This document shows, one piece after another, positions 9,225 through 19,530 of a stretch of 64,000 bases of DNA. Positions within the stretch are counted from its first letter, which is position 1. Each line of letters opens with the position of its first letter. The stretch covers positions 1,488,001-1,552,000 of the forward strand of contig CP036201.1 in assembly GCA_004299845.1 (NCBI GenBank). The letters are read 5' to 3'. Both the position numbers and the translations under genes were made by a program. This DNA is from Verrucomicrobia bacterium S94 (GTDB lineage Bacteria > Verrucomicrobiota > Kiritimatiellia > Kiritimatiellales > Pontiellaceae). Below the pieces are notes generated by a model. It was not told where the DNA came from and searched no databases. It was given only the letters and a program-made list of their open reading frames with translations.

Positions 9225-10142
9225 ATGAAAATCAAATATGTCCTGTTCATCTGCTGCTTCATCCACTCATTATCTGCCCGGGGAGATCAATACCGCGTTT
9301 TTACCGATGCGAATGGCCGGTCCATTGAAGCTAAAATTGTTCAATTAGATCCTTCCGGGAAGAAGGTGACGCTTGAGCGGAAAAACAGAAAAACAGCCAC
9401 CATTCCCGTCAACATGCTCTCCGAAGAGGATCAGAATTACATTCTTTCATGGGAAAAGAAGTCGGCTACCACGCAGCTTGCTGCCAAACAGGAATCTGTT
9501 GTTTTATCAAAGAAGGAGCTCAAGTTAATCGGAGAGCAATACATTGAAGCCTTGGAAACTGGCGATTTTGAAAAATTCCGGTCTCTTTATCTCAACCCGG
9601 ATCAAATAGATCTATCGATGTTTGAAAAACTCAAGGCCGTGGTTAACGAGATGGAATATGAGGGTGTGGATGACGGCAACATAGAACTGTCCGTAGAATT
9701 CAACAGCAACTCCGCTGAACCTGATTTTTACTGGGTTTATGATCCGAATATAAACTTGGCAATCTATGCAAATCACTGTGAACGATGGCTGCTTCTTACA
9801 TCTGATGGAAAGATCAAATATGATATGATGCTGTTTCACCATCCTATGACATTTGCCATCCTTAAAGTATATCATATCAATACTATATGCGGTCCGCGCA
9901 AGGGCGCATTCGTCAATGAAATACATCAGAGAAATGCCGCGATCGCCTATGAGGAGTTAAAGAGCTTAGACATTCCGATGTTCGGTCTCGACCTGAACAG
10001 TAATCCGAATACCATCGGAACTTCATTGAAAAAGATTCAGCGCTGGATGCAGGATGAAGGAGATCAATGGGACACATCGGAACCCAAAGCGTTCTATCCT
10101 CAGGATTGTATTAAATCTGAGTCTGCCCTGATTGTAAATTAG
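9225..10142 (+). CDS. secreted SHD1-domain protein of unknown function
   Basis: A 305-residue protein with a short signal peptide (hydrophobic core IKYVLFICCFIHSLSA). An SHD1-like domain spans about residues 25-80 (VFTDANGRSIEAKIVQL through IPVNMLSEEDQNYIL). The remainder, from about residue 95, is not recognised; it begins with a helical segment on acidic residues and has no evident catalytic motif. The start is preceded by AAAGGAAAAAT. It follows the SHD1-esterase gene by about 60 bases on the same strand. SHD1 in bacteria is probably a small protein-interaction or surface module; a specific function is not proposed. Confidence 0.6.
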   Translation: MKIKYVLFICCFIHSLSARGDQYRVFTDANGRSIEAKIVQLDPSGKKVTLERKNRKTATIPVNMLSEEDQNYILSWEKKSATTQLAAKQESVVLSKKELKLIGEQYIEALETGDFEKFRSLYLNPDQIDLSMFEKLKAVVNEMEYEGVDDGNIELSVEFNSNSAEPDFYWVYDPNINLAIYANHCERWLLLTSDGKIKYDMMLFHHPMTFAILKVYHINTICGPRKGAFVNEIHQRNAAIAYEELKSLDIPMFGLDLNSNPNTIGTSLKKIQRWMQDEGDQWDTSEPKAFYPQDCIKSESALIVN

Positions 10143-10204
10143 CCGCTCATAAAAGAGCAGATGAATCTTCTGCGGAACACAGGGTGCCCGACATAACGGT
10201 TGGA

Positions 10205-10265
10205 CAGCCCCGGATGTGCGTAACGATTCGCACATTATCGCCGGAATGCGGGCAGCCCCGGATGT
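10205..10265. repeat. short direct repeat with hairpin between convergent genes
   Basis: CAGCCCCGGATGT occurs at 10205-10217 and again at 10253-10265. Between them is a 7-bp inverted repeat, ATGTGCG...CGCACAT (10214-10220 with 10229-10235), around an 8-base loop. It lies between the convergent stops of the SHD1 gene and the hydroxylase gene; it may be a terminator or the remnant of a small repeat element. Confidence 0.4.
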
Positions 10266-11260
10266 TCAGTTTTTTATATCCTGCCAAGGACGGGAGGGAT
10301 CGGTATCGAATGAACCGTCGTGGAAGGTGCCGAACCATTTATCGAACGGGATCAGACATTCGCCGAAATTATAACGATAATAACGGTGATGCAGATAGTG
10401 GAAGTAGGAACCGGTCGGCACCTTGCCGTCGAGAATCGGCCCTTCAAATCCATGATGACCGCCCGCTGGTGTCAACGCCGTGAGCTGCGCATTAAACAGC
10501 ATATGTAATGGATGTGACGGAACAATCCAGTGAATCATGATGACACTGAAATATCCGAAACATTCCACCGGATGCATCGCCAGACCGGCCCATGGCCCGG
10601 GATTGACGTTGAGATGATGCAGCGAGTGGTACCGCTTAAACATCGGCTTCCAATGCAGAAAACGGTGCACCCAGTAAAAATGAAATTCGCGCCAGACGGG
10701 AATCAGGAAAAACCAGGCGACAAACCAGACCGGATGCATCGCCCATTCGAGAAAAGGAATTTTACCATTGGCGTAGGCCCACATAAACAGCACTTCATAG
10801 GCCGTCCAGAACGGTACCGCACTCACGCACGTCCAGAAAATATTGTCGAGCACCTGGTTTTTGAAGAGAAACTTTTTATTCCCTTTGTTCTGCCAGCGGG
10901 GATCATATTTCTGCTTTGTGCCCTGAAGCTTCAGCATATAGAGCACCAGATGCCACGCCCCGCAGACCATCCAGATCAGAATTTCATTCCGCACCAGCAT
11001 ATAAAGAATCCAGTTCCAGCTGAACGAACGGCACTGCTCCAGCGGCGGCTGAAACCAGTACCATGTTGCAGCGGTCACTCCGAAAAAAAGAAGGTGCCAC
11101 GGCCAGATATAACCCGGCCATCCAAAAAGCCATTTCAGTATTGCACCGATGTTCTGCGGCGTTTGAAAAAGAGGAGCATATTTCACCGGATACGGCGGAC
11201 GCCATTCCCCTTGCTGTTGTATTCTCCGAATTCACATGACTTCTTCTCTTTTGCATTCAT
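10266..11260 (-). CDS. fatty acid hydroxylase / sterol desaturase superfamily membrane protein (one-base frameshift near N-terminus)
   Basis: A di-iron integral membrane oxygenase-type protein with histidine clusters HRFLH, HSLHH, GHHGF and HYLHH, and several hydrophobic spans. As given, the frame is intact only from a GTG at 11186. The ATG at 11260 has a good ribosome-binding site (AAGGTGAT) and opens a frame (MNAKEKKS...) that stops after 25 codons. Adding one G to the run at 11207-11210 joins the frames into a 331-residue protein with the segment GEWRPPYPVKYAPLF, which fits the family. I therefore place the true start at 11260 and suspect a base missing from the sequence. Members hydroxylate or desaturate lipids or sterol-like compounds; the substrate is unknown, and the URO-D-family gene upstream gives no obvious link. 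Confidence 0.8.
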
Positions 11261-11358
11261 GATGATCACCTTACTCATAATTCAATTTAAAATAAGAGCC
11301 GCAGCAGAATTCGAATGAACAGCGACGCCGCTCATCCGTGACATACTGCGGCCTGAAA

Positions 11359-12600
11359 CTACCGCCGGTTGAACTCCCTCACTGCATCAAAGGCCGCAAT
11401 GATATTTTCGGCAGGGACCTCCGGCAGAATATTATGAATGGTATTAAAGATAAATCCGCCGCCCGGACTGAACAGTTCGCATCGTTCCAGCACATGTTCC
11501 CGAACGGCGGCGGGCGTGGCCTTATTCAGAACCGAAGCCGTATCGCATCCCCCTCCCCAAAAGGTGATCTGATCGCCGAATTCTTTTTTCAGGCGCTCCG
11601 GCTCCATTTCGAAGCAGTTGGTCTGTACCGGATTGATGATGTCATATCCCGCTTCAATGAGATCAGGCATAATACGGTAAATCGAACCGCAGGAATGCAG
11701 AAAGGTTTTCATCTGCGAATTTTCGTGCACAAAGGCATTCAGCCGGGTGTGATGCGGTTTAAACAGTTCACGATACGTATCCGGCGGCATAAACAGTCCG
11801 CCGGTTGTGCCCAGATCGTCGCCGAAACGCAGAATATCACAGCAGTCGCCCACCGCCTCACACACCTTTTCCAGTGTTTGAAGATGACGCTTCATCAGTT
11901 CTTCCAGCAGCCCCGTTACCGCCTCGGGCTCTGTCAGCAGATCCACCAGAAAGTTATCAAGTTTTCTCAGAAACGTGCCCCACTCAAACAGATTGCAACC
12001 GCAGACGATCATTAATGCTTTATCGCTCTCTTCCCGCAACCGCAGGGTATTTTCACGCAACGTGGTCCAGAACTTCGGATCGTCGGCATGATCCCACGGG
12101 CTGTGCGCCATCGCCTGCCAGAGCACCATATCCATAGCGTCATCAAGACCGTCGTAGTTTTCCGGATAATCCTTTTCATAAGGGAAATAGGTCTGGTCGA
12201 AAAAGGCACCGTCCGGTGGCATACGGGCAATCACTTTTCCGTTGCGCTCCACCTCCCAGGCACCATCTTCACGTTTCTGCGGCCTGAACCATTCGGGATA
12301 CTGCGCCGGCGTTCCGTCCGGCAGCGTAATGTCATACCAGTCATCATCCGCCGTATTAAAAGTCCGGCCGATATCCAGCACATCACAACCCAGTGCATCC
12401 AGTACCTCCGTTTCTGGCTGTGCCAGCTGCTGCACCACATCATAAATCCGGGTGTGACCACCATGGAAGCCCAGTGCTTTCTTGAGCTTATTGTAGCCCA
12501 TGGCCGAAATGCCGGAACTTGGGTTCGACCCCAGATCAACCGGAATCTGATCGACGGCCTGATGATTGATTGCTGCAAGTACGCGTTCTTTTGAAGTCAT
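11359..12600 (-). CDS. uroporphyrinogen decarboxylase (URO-D) family protein
   Basis: A 413-residue cytoplasmic protein with the URO-D/methyltransferase-type TIM barrel. Recognisable parts are the opening ERVLAAINHQAVDQIPVDLG, the central FGDDLGTTGG segment and the HSCGSIYRIMPDLIEAG segment that lines the pocket in this superfamily. It is probably not the haem-biosynthetic HemE. PVC bacteria carry many such paralogs, and relatives include corrinoid-dependent methyltransferases (MtaA/CmuA type). Methyl transfer from methylated algal compounds is conceivable but unsupported here. Ribosome-binding site GGAAAGAAG before the ATG. The 192 bases up to the symporter stop contain no gene, so the two may be separately transcribed. 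Confidence 0.78.
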   Translation of the reverse strand: MTSKERVLAAINHQAVDQIPVDLGSNPSSGISAMGYNKLKKALGFHGGHTRIYDVVQQLAQPETEVLDALGCDVLDIGRTFNTADDDWYDITLPDGTPAQYPEWFRPQKREDGAWEVERNGKVIARMPPDGAFFDQTYFPYEKDYPENYDGLDDAMDMVLWQAMAHSPWDHADDPKFWTTLRENTLRLREESDKALMIVCGCNLFEWGTFLRKLDNFLVDLLTEPEAVTGLLEELMKRHLQTLEKVCEAVGDCCDILRFGDDLGTTGGLFMPPDTYRELFKPHHTRLNAFVHENSQMKTFLHSCGSIYRIMPDLIEAGYDIINPVQTNCFEMEPERLKKEFGDQITFWGGGCDTASVLNKATPAAVREHVLERCELFSPGGGFIFNTIHNILPEVPAENIIAAFDAVREFNRR

Positions 12601-12792
12601 ATCTTCTTTCCAAAGTTAAAATGAATATTACAGTGAAAGATGTTTTTCATCACAATCTCTCATCACCAATGAACAGATCGGCGTCTATAATGTATGATCG
12701 CGTATCTATTCCGGGAAATTCGGGCTCCATACCGGCAAAACATAAACTGTACACCTCTCACATCAATGACACCCTGTTCATATGCGTCCCGA

Positions 12793-14403
12793 TCAATGAA
12801 AAACGGCATATAGAGTCAACATGACAATAAAGAGAACAGCCGCGAGCAACTTGTAGTTTCTGATCCCGGGAAGACCGGGTTCACGTATCGCATCCAAGGG
12901 ATGATTCCATATGAGGCCTCTTTTTTCCTCCGTCAATGCTTCGGGTTTGAACAACGATGCCGTGATCATAATGACTGCGCAGATACAGAAGAGATAAAAA
13001 CCAGACATCATGAACGGAACATTCCATCCGGTTTGCTCTTTAAAAAAATCGAGACCGAACACAACAAATCCAAGTGCTGAACCCGTAATAAGCGTTGCGA
13101 TTGATCCAAACGATGAAGCCCCTTTCCAGAACACACCAAAAACAAATACCGAGGTAATGGGCGGAGAAATATAACTTATAGCAGCATTGATACCCTGAAA
13201 AATCGTAGGGTAACGTCCGAGAAACGGTGCAACACCAATAGCCAGAACCATACCCGCAACAGTTACCATACGACCGATGGTAATCAGTCTTTTTTCCGTG
13301 GCATCGGGCTGCCATTGTTTATAAAGATCATATGAAAAAAGAGTCGCGGCAGAATTCAATGCTCCGGAAACCGTACTCATCAGTGCCGCCATCAACGCCG
13401 CTGCAATCAGCCCTTTCAACCCGACCGGAAGTAGATGCGCAATCATTGCAGAGTAAATGTCAGACGATCTTTCCACATCAGGCAGTTTACCCTGCATAAT
13501 CAGCGCTTTGGCAATAAGACCGGGAAGAACAAAAATAAAGACCGGAAGAATTTTCAGAAATCCGGCAAACAACGGACCCAGGCGGGCGTGCTGTTCATCT
13601 TTGGCACCAAGAACACGCTGCACAATTGTCTGATCAGTACACCAGTACCAAATTCCAATGATGGGATAACCCAGCAAAATAGAATACCACGGAAGACCGG
13701 AAGGATCACCCTTCGGGCGAAGCACGCTGAACAGATGAGGATCAACGGTTTCGGTCAGCCCGCCCCATCCTCCCACTTTGACCAAAGCCACCCCTGTCAG
13801 AACAATTGCACCGATCAGAAGAACAATGGTCTGAACGGATTCGGTCAAAACCACTGCCATCAGCCCTCCAACCATCGTATAAATCCCGGTTAGAACCGCA
13901 ATACTGATAATACTGGTCATCAGAGGAATACCAAACAACCCCTCAAGTACCACAGCCCCGGCATAGAGGCTGAAACCGATATGGATAAAAACAGCGGAAA
14001 TAATCGATAATCCGGAAAGCCAGTTGCGACTGGCCTTACTATACCGACGCTCCAAAAAATCCGGCAGTGTAGCAACTCTTGACCGGATATAAAACGGAGC
14101 AAAAAAGAGGGACAGAACGATCAGCGTAAATGGTGCCATCCACTCAAAGTTACCGTAGGCCAAACCGTTCTTATACCCCTCCTCGGCAAGGCTCACAAGA
14201 TGGACCGTGGAGATATTGGTGGAAAATAACGCCAGACCTATCACCGGCCATTTCAACGATCCGCCCGCCAGAAAATAACTCGTACCCTCGCCGGAAGTAC
14301 CATCCTTTTTCCTCCAGAGTCCGGCCCAACAGCCCAGCGCAACAATACCTCCAAGATAAGCCAGTAATATAACCAGGTCTGCACCTGCAATCTGTATCTG
14401 CAT
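12793..14403 (-). CDS. sodium:solute symporter (SSS family)
   Basis: A 536-residue inner-membrane Na+-coupled transporter with about 13-14 hydrophobic helices. The start is placed at the ATG at 14403, which has GGGGAG upstream and gives a normal N-terminus (MQIQIAGADLVILLAYLGG); the 26 codons before it look non-coding. Family hallmarks are FFLAGG-like YFLAGGSLKWPVIG in helix 1, FSTNISTVHLVSLAEEGY after it, and the ALMAALMSTVSGALNSAAT segment. This subgroup is close to sugar (SglT-like) and solute symporters that often sit near polysaccharide genes. It diverges from an AraC regulator 100 bases away that probably controls it. The transported solute, possibly a mono- or oligosaccharide, is not determinable. 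Confidence 0.9.
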   Translation of the reverse strand: MQIQIAGADLVILLAYLGGIVALGCWAGLWRKKDGTSGEGTSYFLAGGSLKWPVIGLALFSTNISTVHLVSLAEEGYKNGLAYGNFEWMAPFTLIVLSLFFAPFYIRSRVATLPDFLERRYSKASRNWLSGLSIISAVFIHIGFSLYAGAVVLEGLFGIPLMTSIISIAVLTGIYTMVGGLMAVVLTESVQTIVLLIGAIVLTGVALVKVGGWGGLTETVDPHLFSVLRPKGDPSGLPWYSILLGYPIIGIWYWCTDQTIVQRVLGAKDEQHARLGPLFAGFLKILPVFIFVLPGLIAKALIMQGKLPDVERSSDIYSAMIAHLLPVGLKGLIAAALMAALMSTVSGALNSAATLFSYDLYKQWQPDATEKRLITIGRMVTVAGMVLAIGVAPFLGRYPTIFQGINAAISYISPPITSVFVFGVFWKGASSFGSIATLITGSALGFVVFGLDFFKEQTGWNVPFMMSGFYLFCICAVIMITASLFKPEALTEEKRGLIWNHPLDAIREPGLPGIRNYKLLAAVLFIVMLTLYAVFH

Positions 14404-14504
14404 AAATCTCCCCGCATCAAACCTGCATACCACGCACAGTGAAATAGATATATCGTAAGCTTCGACTGCTTGCTTCCACATCTTTCCAGTGGTAAATTTC
14501 CGAC

Positions 14505-15434
14505 ATGAGCAATTTTAAGGAGATCATCAGTTACGGGCACATTGAGAACAAAATGATGTATCCGCACAAGAATCCCGGTATGGAACTCGTACTTGTGGAA
14601 CAGGGCCGCCTTGACTGGGCCGTCGAGGGCGTGCCTGAAGCCCTGAAACCCGGCACTCTGTTTTTCACCCTGCCCTGGCAGACACACGGCAGCATGCAGA
14701 TCCGGGAACCGAAAAATCGGATCTACTTTATTCTGTTCGATCTGCCCGGATCAGGCTTCCTACCCCGGAAAAAAATCACGATGGCCGAACGATTCGGCTT
14801 CACTGCAGCCGAACAGAAGTTTATCAGCACGGCCCTGGTCCATGCCCGACGTCATGCCTGGCCCGCCTCAAAACTGGCGCAGCATAACTTTCCCGAAATG
14901 ATCCGGCGGCTGGAGACGGGTGCAGAAGCGGATCAGTCCATTGCCATCTCCATGCTCCGCACTTTACTGTTGGAACTGGCCTTCATCATCACCAACGATC
15001 TCGAAACCGCGGCCGGCACCTCCCCGACTTCCGAAACCATCGAAACCTTTCTGAAGTCGCTTCATCATAAACTCGAACATCCCTGGAGATTGGATGAAAT
15101 GGCTGCGGCCTGCGGCGTGAAGCGCACCTATTTCACGAATGTTACCCGCAAGCTGACCGGCTATGCGCCCCTGCAGTATCTGAGCCGCCTGCGGTTTGAG
15201 CAGGCCTGCCGCCTTTTGCGCGAAACGGAGTGGTCAATAACCGACATCGGATTCGAATGCGGATACAGCACCAGCCAGTATTTTACTGAATCCTTTAAAA
15301 AGGCTGCACGTATGACCCCTTCCGAATACCGGAAAAGTCTCCCGGAACTTGAACAGATCCTGCAGGCGAACTGGAAACATCCCGAACTGCGCAGCATTGA
15401 TGACGAACGCAGGCGGCAGCGCATTTTCACTTAA
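14505..15434 (+). CDS. AraC-family transcriptional regulator
   Basis: A 309-residue cytoplasmic DNA-binding regulator. The N-terminal cupin-like effector domain is at about 20-95 (HKNPGMELVLVEQG..., PWQTHGSMQ). The C-terminal double helix-turn-helix of AraC type is at about 190-290: LDEMAAACGVKRTYFTNVTRKLTGYAPLQYLSRLR and then ITDIGFECGYSTSQYFTESFKK ending in PSEYRK. It is divergent from the sodium:solute symporter gene with a 100-base shared promoter region, so control of that transporter, and perhaps the URO-D gene behind it, is likely. Its 3' end would overlap the repaired GH2 gene on the other strand by about 8 bases. Inducer unknown. Confidence 0.88.
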   Translation: MSNFKEIISYGHIENKMMYPHKNPGMELVLVEQGRLDWAVEGVPEALKPGTLFFTLPWQTHGSMQIREPKNRIYFILFDLPGSGFLPRKKITMAERFGFTAAEQKFISTALVHARRHAWPASKLAQHNFPEMIRRLETGAEADQSIAISMLRTLLLELAFIITNDLETAAGTSPTSETIETFLKSLHHKLEHPWRLDEMAAACGVKRTYFTNVTRKLTGYAPLQYLSRLRFEQACRLLRETEWSITDIGFECGYSTSQYFTESFKKAARMTPSEYRKSLPELEQILQANWKHPELRSIDDERRRQRIFT

Positions 15435-17819
15435 CAGAAGGCGCTTCAACCGGAATAAGCAGTTCCGCCGGTGCAAGATTCTCCGACTCTATGCGGATCA
15501 GAACTTCATCGGCATTCCCGGCTTTGACAATCGCGAGACACCGACCCTGATCCGTCCGCCGCCTTCTCTTTTCGGTAAAAGGATCCTCTGCCCCATGGTT
15601 CCGAAATCCAGCCCCAGGATTTCGCCGCCGGCAATCGAATAAACCAGCAGCCGATCTTCATGTTTAACCGGAATGCCCTCGATGTCCGTTAACTGAACCT
15701 CAACATGCACAACACCGCCAGGCCGCACGGTTTCTGCATCGGCCACCGCTTCAATACGCGCCGGATCACCGGCGGTTTGCAGCACGAATTCGCAGACCGG
15801 TTTTCCATCGCTGATTCCCACCGCTTTCAGTTCGCCCGGTTCGAATTCAATATCGTACCAGTTCATGATCCGGTTGGAGAAATCGCTGAGTTTCTGTTTC
15901 CCGATTTTACGGCCGTTCAGATAGAGCTCAACAAACTCACAGTTTGTAAAGGTCACCAGATTGAGCGTTTCCCCGGTTTTGAAATTCCACATCATTCGGC
16001 GTTCCGGAGAACCCCAGCACCGGAAAGATTCAATCGGCTTCATCTCATCATAAACCGCCACACTGACCACCGGTTTTTCCGACCAGAGCGCTTCATAAAA
16101 ATAACCGTTAACGGTTTTGAAACTGGCCATATCCAGCAATGCACTGCTGCCGCCATTGATGCGTGGCCAGTCTTTGTTTTTACTGACTTCTCCCAGATAA
16201 CGTGTACCGCTCCAGAGAAACAGACCTGCATTAAATTCATTGTCCAGCACATCCAGCCACGGAGCACGCTCCACCAGATCCCATCGTTTGAACTCCGTAC
16301 TGCTGTAGTAAACATAGCTTTCCGTACTCACAAACGCTTTACCGGGATTGCGGTGCCCGATTCGTTTCACCCATTGTTCGCCGTAATTCATGCCGATCAG
16401 ATCCATGTACTGCGTCGATTCAAGAATATCATCCACCTTCTCTGAAGGATCTTTATCCAGTCCCCGCTCCATGCCGGAAACAACCGGGCGGGTCGGATCG
16501 ATGGACCGCACAAAGTTGCAGTATTCCGCCAGCCCCTCATTCTGTTTTTCACTGCCGGCCGGATAGTTTTCATTCCCCACACTCCAGATGATGACGGACG
16601 GATGATTGCGGTCGCGCCGGATGGTCTGCCTGAAATTCTTCTTCCATTCTTTGCGGAAATTCGGTTCGGCAAATTTCGGATCATTCAGCGGGTCGGCATT
16701 CGGACGAATCTGATGTTCCCATTTATCGACAAACTCATCCATCACGAGAAAACCCATGCGATCACACAGATCCATAAATTCCGGCGCCATTGGATTATGT
16801 GCCGTACGGATGGCATTGCAGCCCAGTTCTTTCAGATTCTGCAGACGCCGCTCCCACATTTCCACCGGCACGGCCGCACCAACTGTTCCCATATCGTGAT
16901 GCAGACAGACTCCCTTCAATTTCATATTTTCCCCGTTCAGGAAAAAGCCCTTTTTCCCATCGAACCGGATCGACCGAATTCCGAATGTGCTGCGATACAC
17001 ATCGACTGTTTTTTCACCGACCTTCACCCGGCTTTCTGCAGAATAAAGCACTGGTGAATCCACCGACCAACGCTGCGGATTTTCGACAGTGAGTGTCTGC
17101 TCCACATCAAATGCCTCCGCGATTTTTCCGGAGGACGCCGAACGCGCCACTTCCCGGCCCGCCGGATCGAACACGACGGTTTCAAGTTCGAACTCTGCCG
17201 GATTCCCCTTATTCTCCAGCTCGGTCCTGAAATGGATTTCCGCCGCCCAGTCTGTAATTTCCGGGGTCGTGATATACGTACCCCAGTTCTTCACATGCAC
17301 CGGATCTTTTTTCGTAAACCAGACCTGCCGATAGATTCCCGAACCGGAATACCAGCGACAGTTCGGCACATCGTGATTATCCACCCGAACCGCAATCACA
17401 TTTTTCTGTCCAGGCCTGATGAGTCCGGTGATATCAAAATAAAAACTGGTATATCCGTCGAACTGCTGCCCGGCAAACTCCCCGTTCACAAACACACGGG
17501 CATGACGATAGACCCCGTCGAACTGGATTTCGAAAATCTTTCCTGCATCTTCCGCTGGCACCTCGAACGACTTCCGATACCAGGCAATCCCGCCCGGCAG
17601 CCAGGCGTTGCGTCCGGGGTTATCCCGACTGAACGCAAACTCCACACTCCAGTCATGCGGCACATCCAGCCTCCGCCACCCCGAATCATCAAAACCGGCC
17701 TGCTCCGCTCCGGCCGGATCGCTGAGTGAAAATCTCCAGTCTTTGGAAAAACTGATTCTTCCGGCCTGGAGATTCATTGCACAGACCAAACCAACCAACA
17801 GTAAAAACAAATGTTTCAT
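15427..17819 (-). CDS. secreted glycoside hydrolase family 2 beta-galactosidase (one-base frameshift near C-terminus)
   Basis: GH2 enzyme with a signal peptide ending at about residue 19 (LQA). Jelly-roll domain with WLPGGIAWYRKSF and SGSGIYRQVW, Ig-like domain, then TIM barrel with acid/base Glu417 (SVGNEN) and nucleophile Glu500 (FVSTES). As given the frame stops at 15498 with an atypical tail. Adding one G to the run at 15591-15594 restores the family-like C-terminus (GAEDPFTEKRRR, TDQGRCLAIV) and moves the stop to 15427, giving 797 residues, close to the 794-residue paralog at 42639. The gene lies 8 bases after the GH27 gene and is probably co-transcribed with it. Beta-galactoside hydrolysis is the likely activity; linkage unknown. 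Confidence 0.87.
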
Positions 17820-17827
17820 CGTTTATC

Positions 17828-19419
17828 CTACGGATTGAATGTACGAACAAGAACAACACCATGCGCTGGAACCTTTGCCGAAAAACTTCCCGTATAGGTT
17901 CCGATATCCCGCTGTCGCCAAACATCGCGTAATGTTTTACGCCCGCGGATGCCTGCCGTTTTCCAGTCAATGGAAAGGGTCCGCACCTTATCGTCTTTAT
18001 TCACCAATCCGATGGCCTTTTCCCCGTCAGCCAGGTCCTTCACAAGAATTTCATAGTCATCCTTCACCACCACGGATACCGCAGGAATCGCTTTTTCATC
18101 CTGATGAATGGCCAGTACCTCATGGTTGCAGAGCAGGTTCTTTGTAAAATCATCCATCATTTCAATCGGACAGCCGATCAGCATCGGTGCGCTCCAGAGT
18201 GTCCACAGCGAAATATGGGCATACTGCTCATCCGGGGTTAGACGCGATGGACGCGGTTTCTGCCCCTTATTTCCTTCCACCACATGACCGACCACCAACA
18301 TATCCGGATCCGGAAAATGACCCGGCCCGCCGCGCTCGCCCTCTTCAATCCAATGACGATGCAGCTCCCACTGATCAATAATATTCAGATGTGCTCCATC
18401 CTGATCCCAGCGGTCTTTCAGATCGCCCGCTGTGCGCCAGCAGTTTACTTCCTTCGCGTAAAGCGCCGCATGTTCGAGCGGCGCCGTATTGGACAGCGAA
18501 TAGACAATATCCCGGCCACTGTTTTTCAATGCGCGGGCCATACGCAGCGTGCTTTCCGGATCGTTCGGATTCCAGTCGTATTTCAGATAGTCGATGCCCC
18601 ATGCCGCCCACTGTTTTGCATCATTTTCATCAAATTTATATTTCTCTACCACCTGATTCGCTTTTTTAACCGCTTTGGATGCTGCATATTTTCCGGCACT
18701 CCAGAAGCCGTCCTCATTCTCACTTGATCCCCCGACAAAACCGGCATAGGTGGTAACCCACGGCGAGGAATAAATGCCGATTTTCAATCCCAGTGCATGC
18801 ACTTCATCACACAGCGATTTCATATCAGGAAACTTTTCCGGATGCCCCTGTATCGCATTGAATTTTCCGCCGCGTTTCCCCTGCCAGGCATCATCGATAT
18901 TAATGTATGTCCAGCCATAATCTTTCAGGCCCTTTTCCGCCATAGCACGGGCAGAAGCGAGTACCTTTTCCTGATCGACCTGATGTCCCCAGCAGTTCCA
19001 GCTGTTCCAGCCCAACGGCGGCGTAAGACAGATTTCATCACCGACTTTAATGAGCAGTTTTTTTTCATCCTGGCCCCTCTTATTTTCCGCCTGAAGCGTC
19101 CCCGTATAATCACGTTTTTCCAGCGATTTGATTTTTCCGGAAATGATGCCGGAACGGGGATCCACCGTCAGCCCTTCGGGCAGATTTTTCACTGAATAGG
19201 TTAACGGTTCTTTTCCGGTGGCCGGAATCGTATAACGAAAAGGAGACCCCGGACGCACCCCGAACACCGCCGGCCCGTGAATCATCGGTTCCGGTCGTTC
19301 CTCCGGGGTCAGAATATACCGGCCTTCGCCGAACTCCGGAGCATAAATCCCCCGGCCATTCCATTCAGCGCAGCATTTGCAACAAAAACACACAGTATTG
19401 CTTTCCAGAAAACCTTCAT
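17828..19419 (-). CDS. secreted glycoside hydrolase family 27 alpha-galactosidase (one-base frameshift in signal region)
   Basis: An alpha-galactosidase-like enzyme. After the N-terminus comes a putative Ig-like domain (about PGSPFRYTIPATG to GIISGKI), then the GH27 TIM barrel starting LTPPLGWNSWNCWG, with nucleophile Asp in YLKYDWN and acid/base Asp in the CWRTAGDLKDRWD segment, and a C-terminal beta domain. As given, the frame begins at 19393 with an odd Cys-rich stretch. An ATG at 19419 with GGAGAG upstream encodes a good signal peptide (MKVFWKAILCVFVANAALNG) in another frame. Adding one G to the run at 19349-19353 joins the two into a 530-residue secreted protein. It removes terminal alpha-galactose, or a related sugar, and is followed by the GH2 gene. 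Confidence 0.88.
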
Positions 19420-19530
19420 AAGCTACTCTCCATTAAATCAGCTTTTCATGATGGGAGAAGCTACGATGATTCGGTATCCGGAACTATCGGCGATTTTGTA
19501 AATAATATACGAATTCTTGCAATCAGCACA

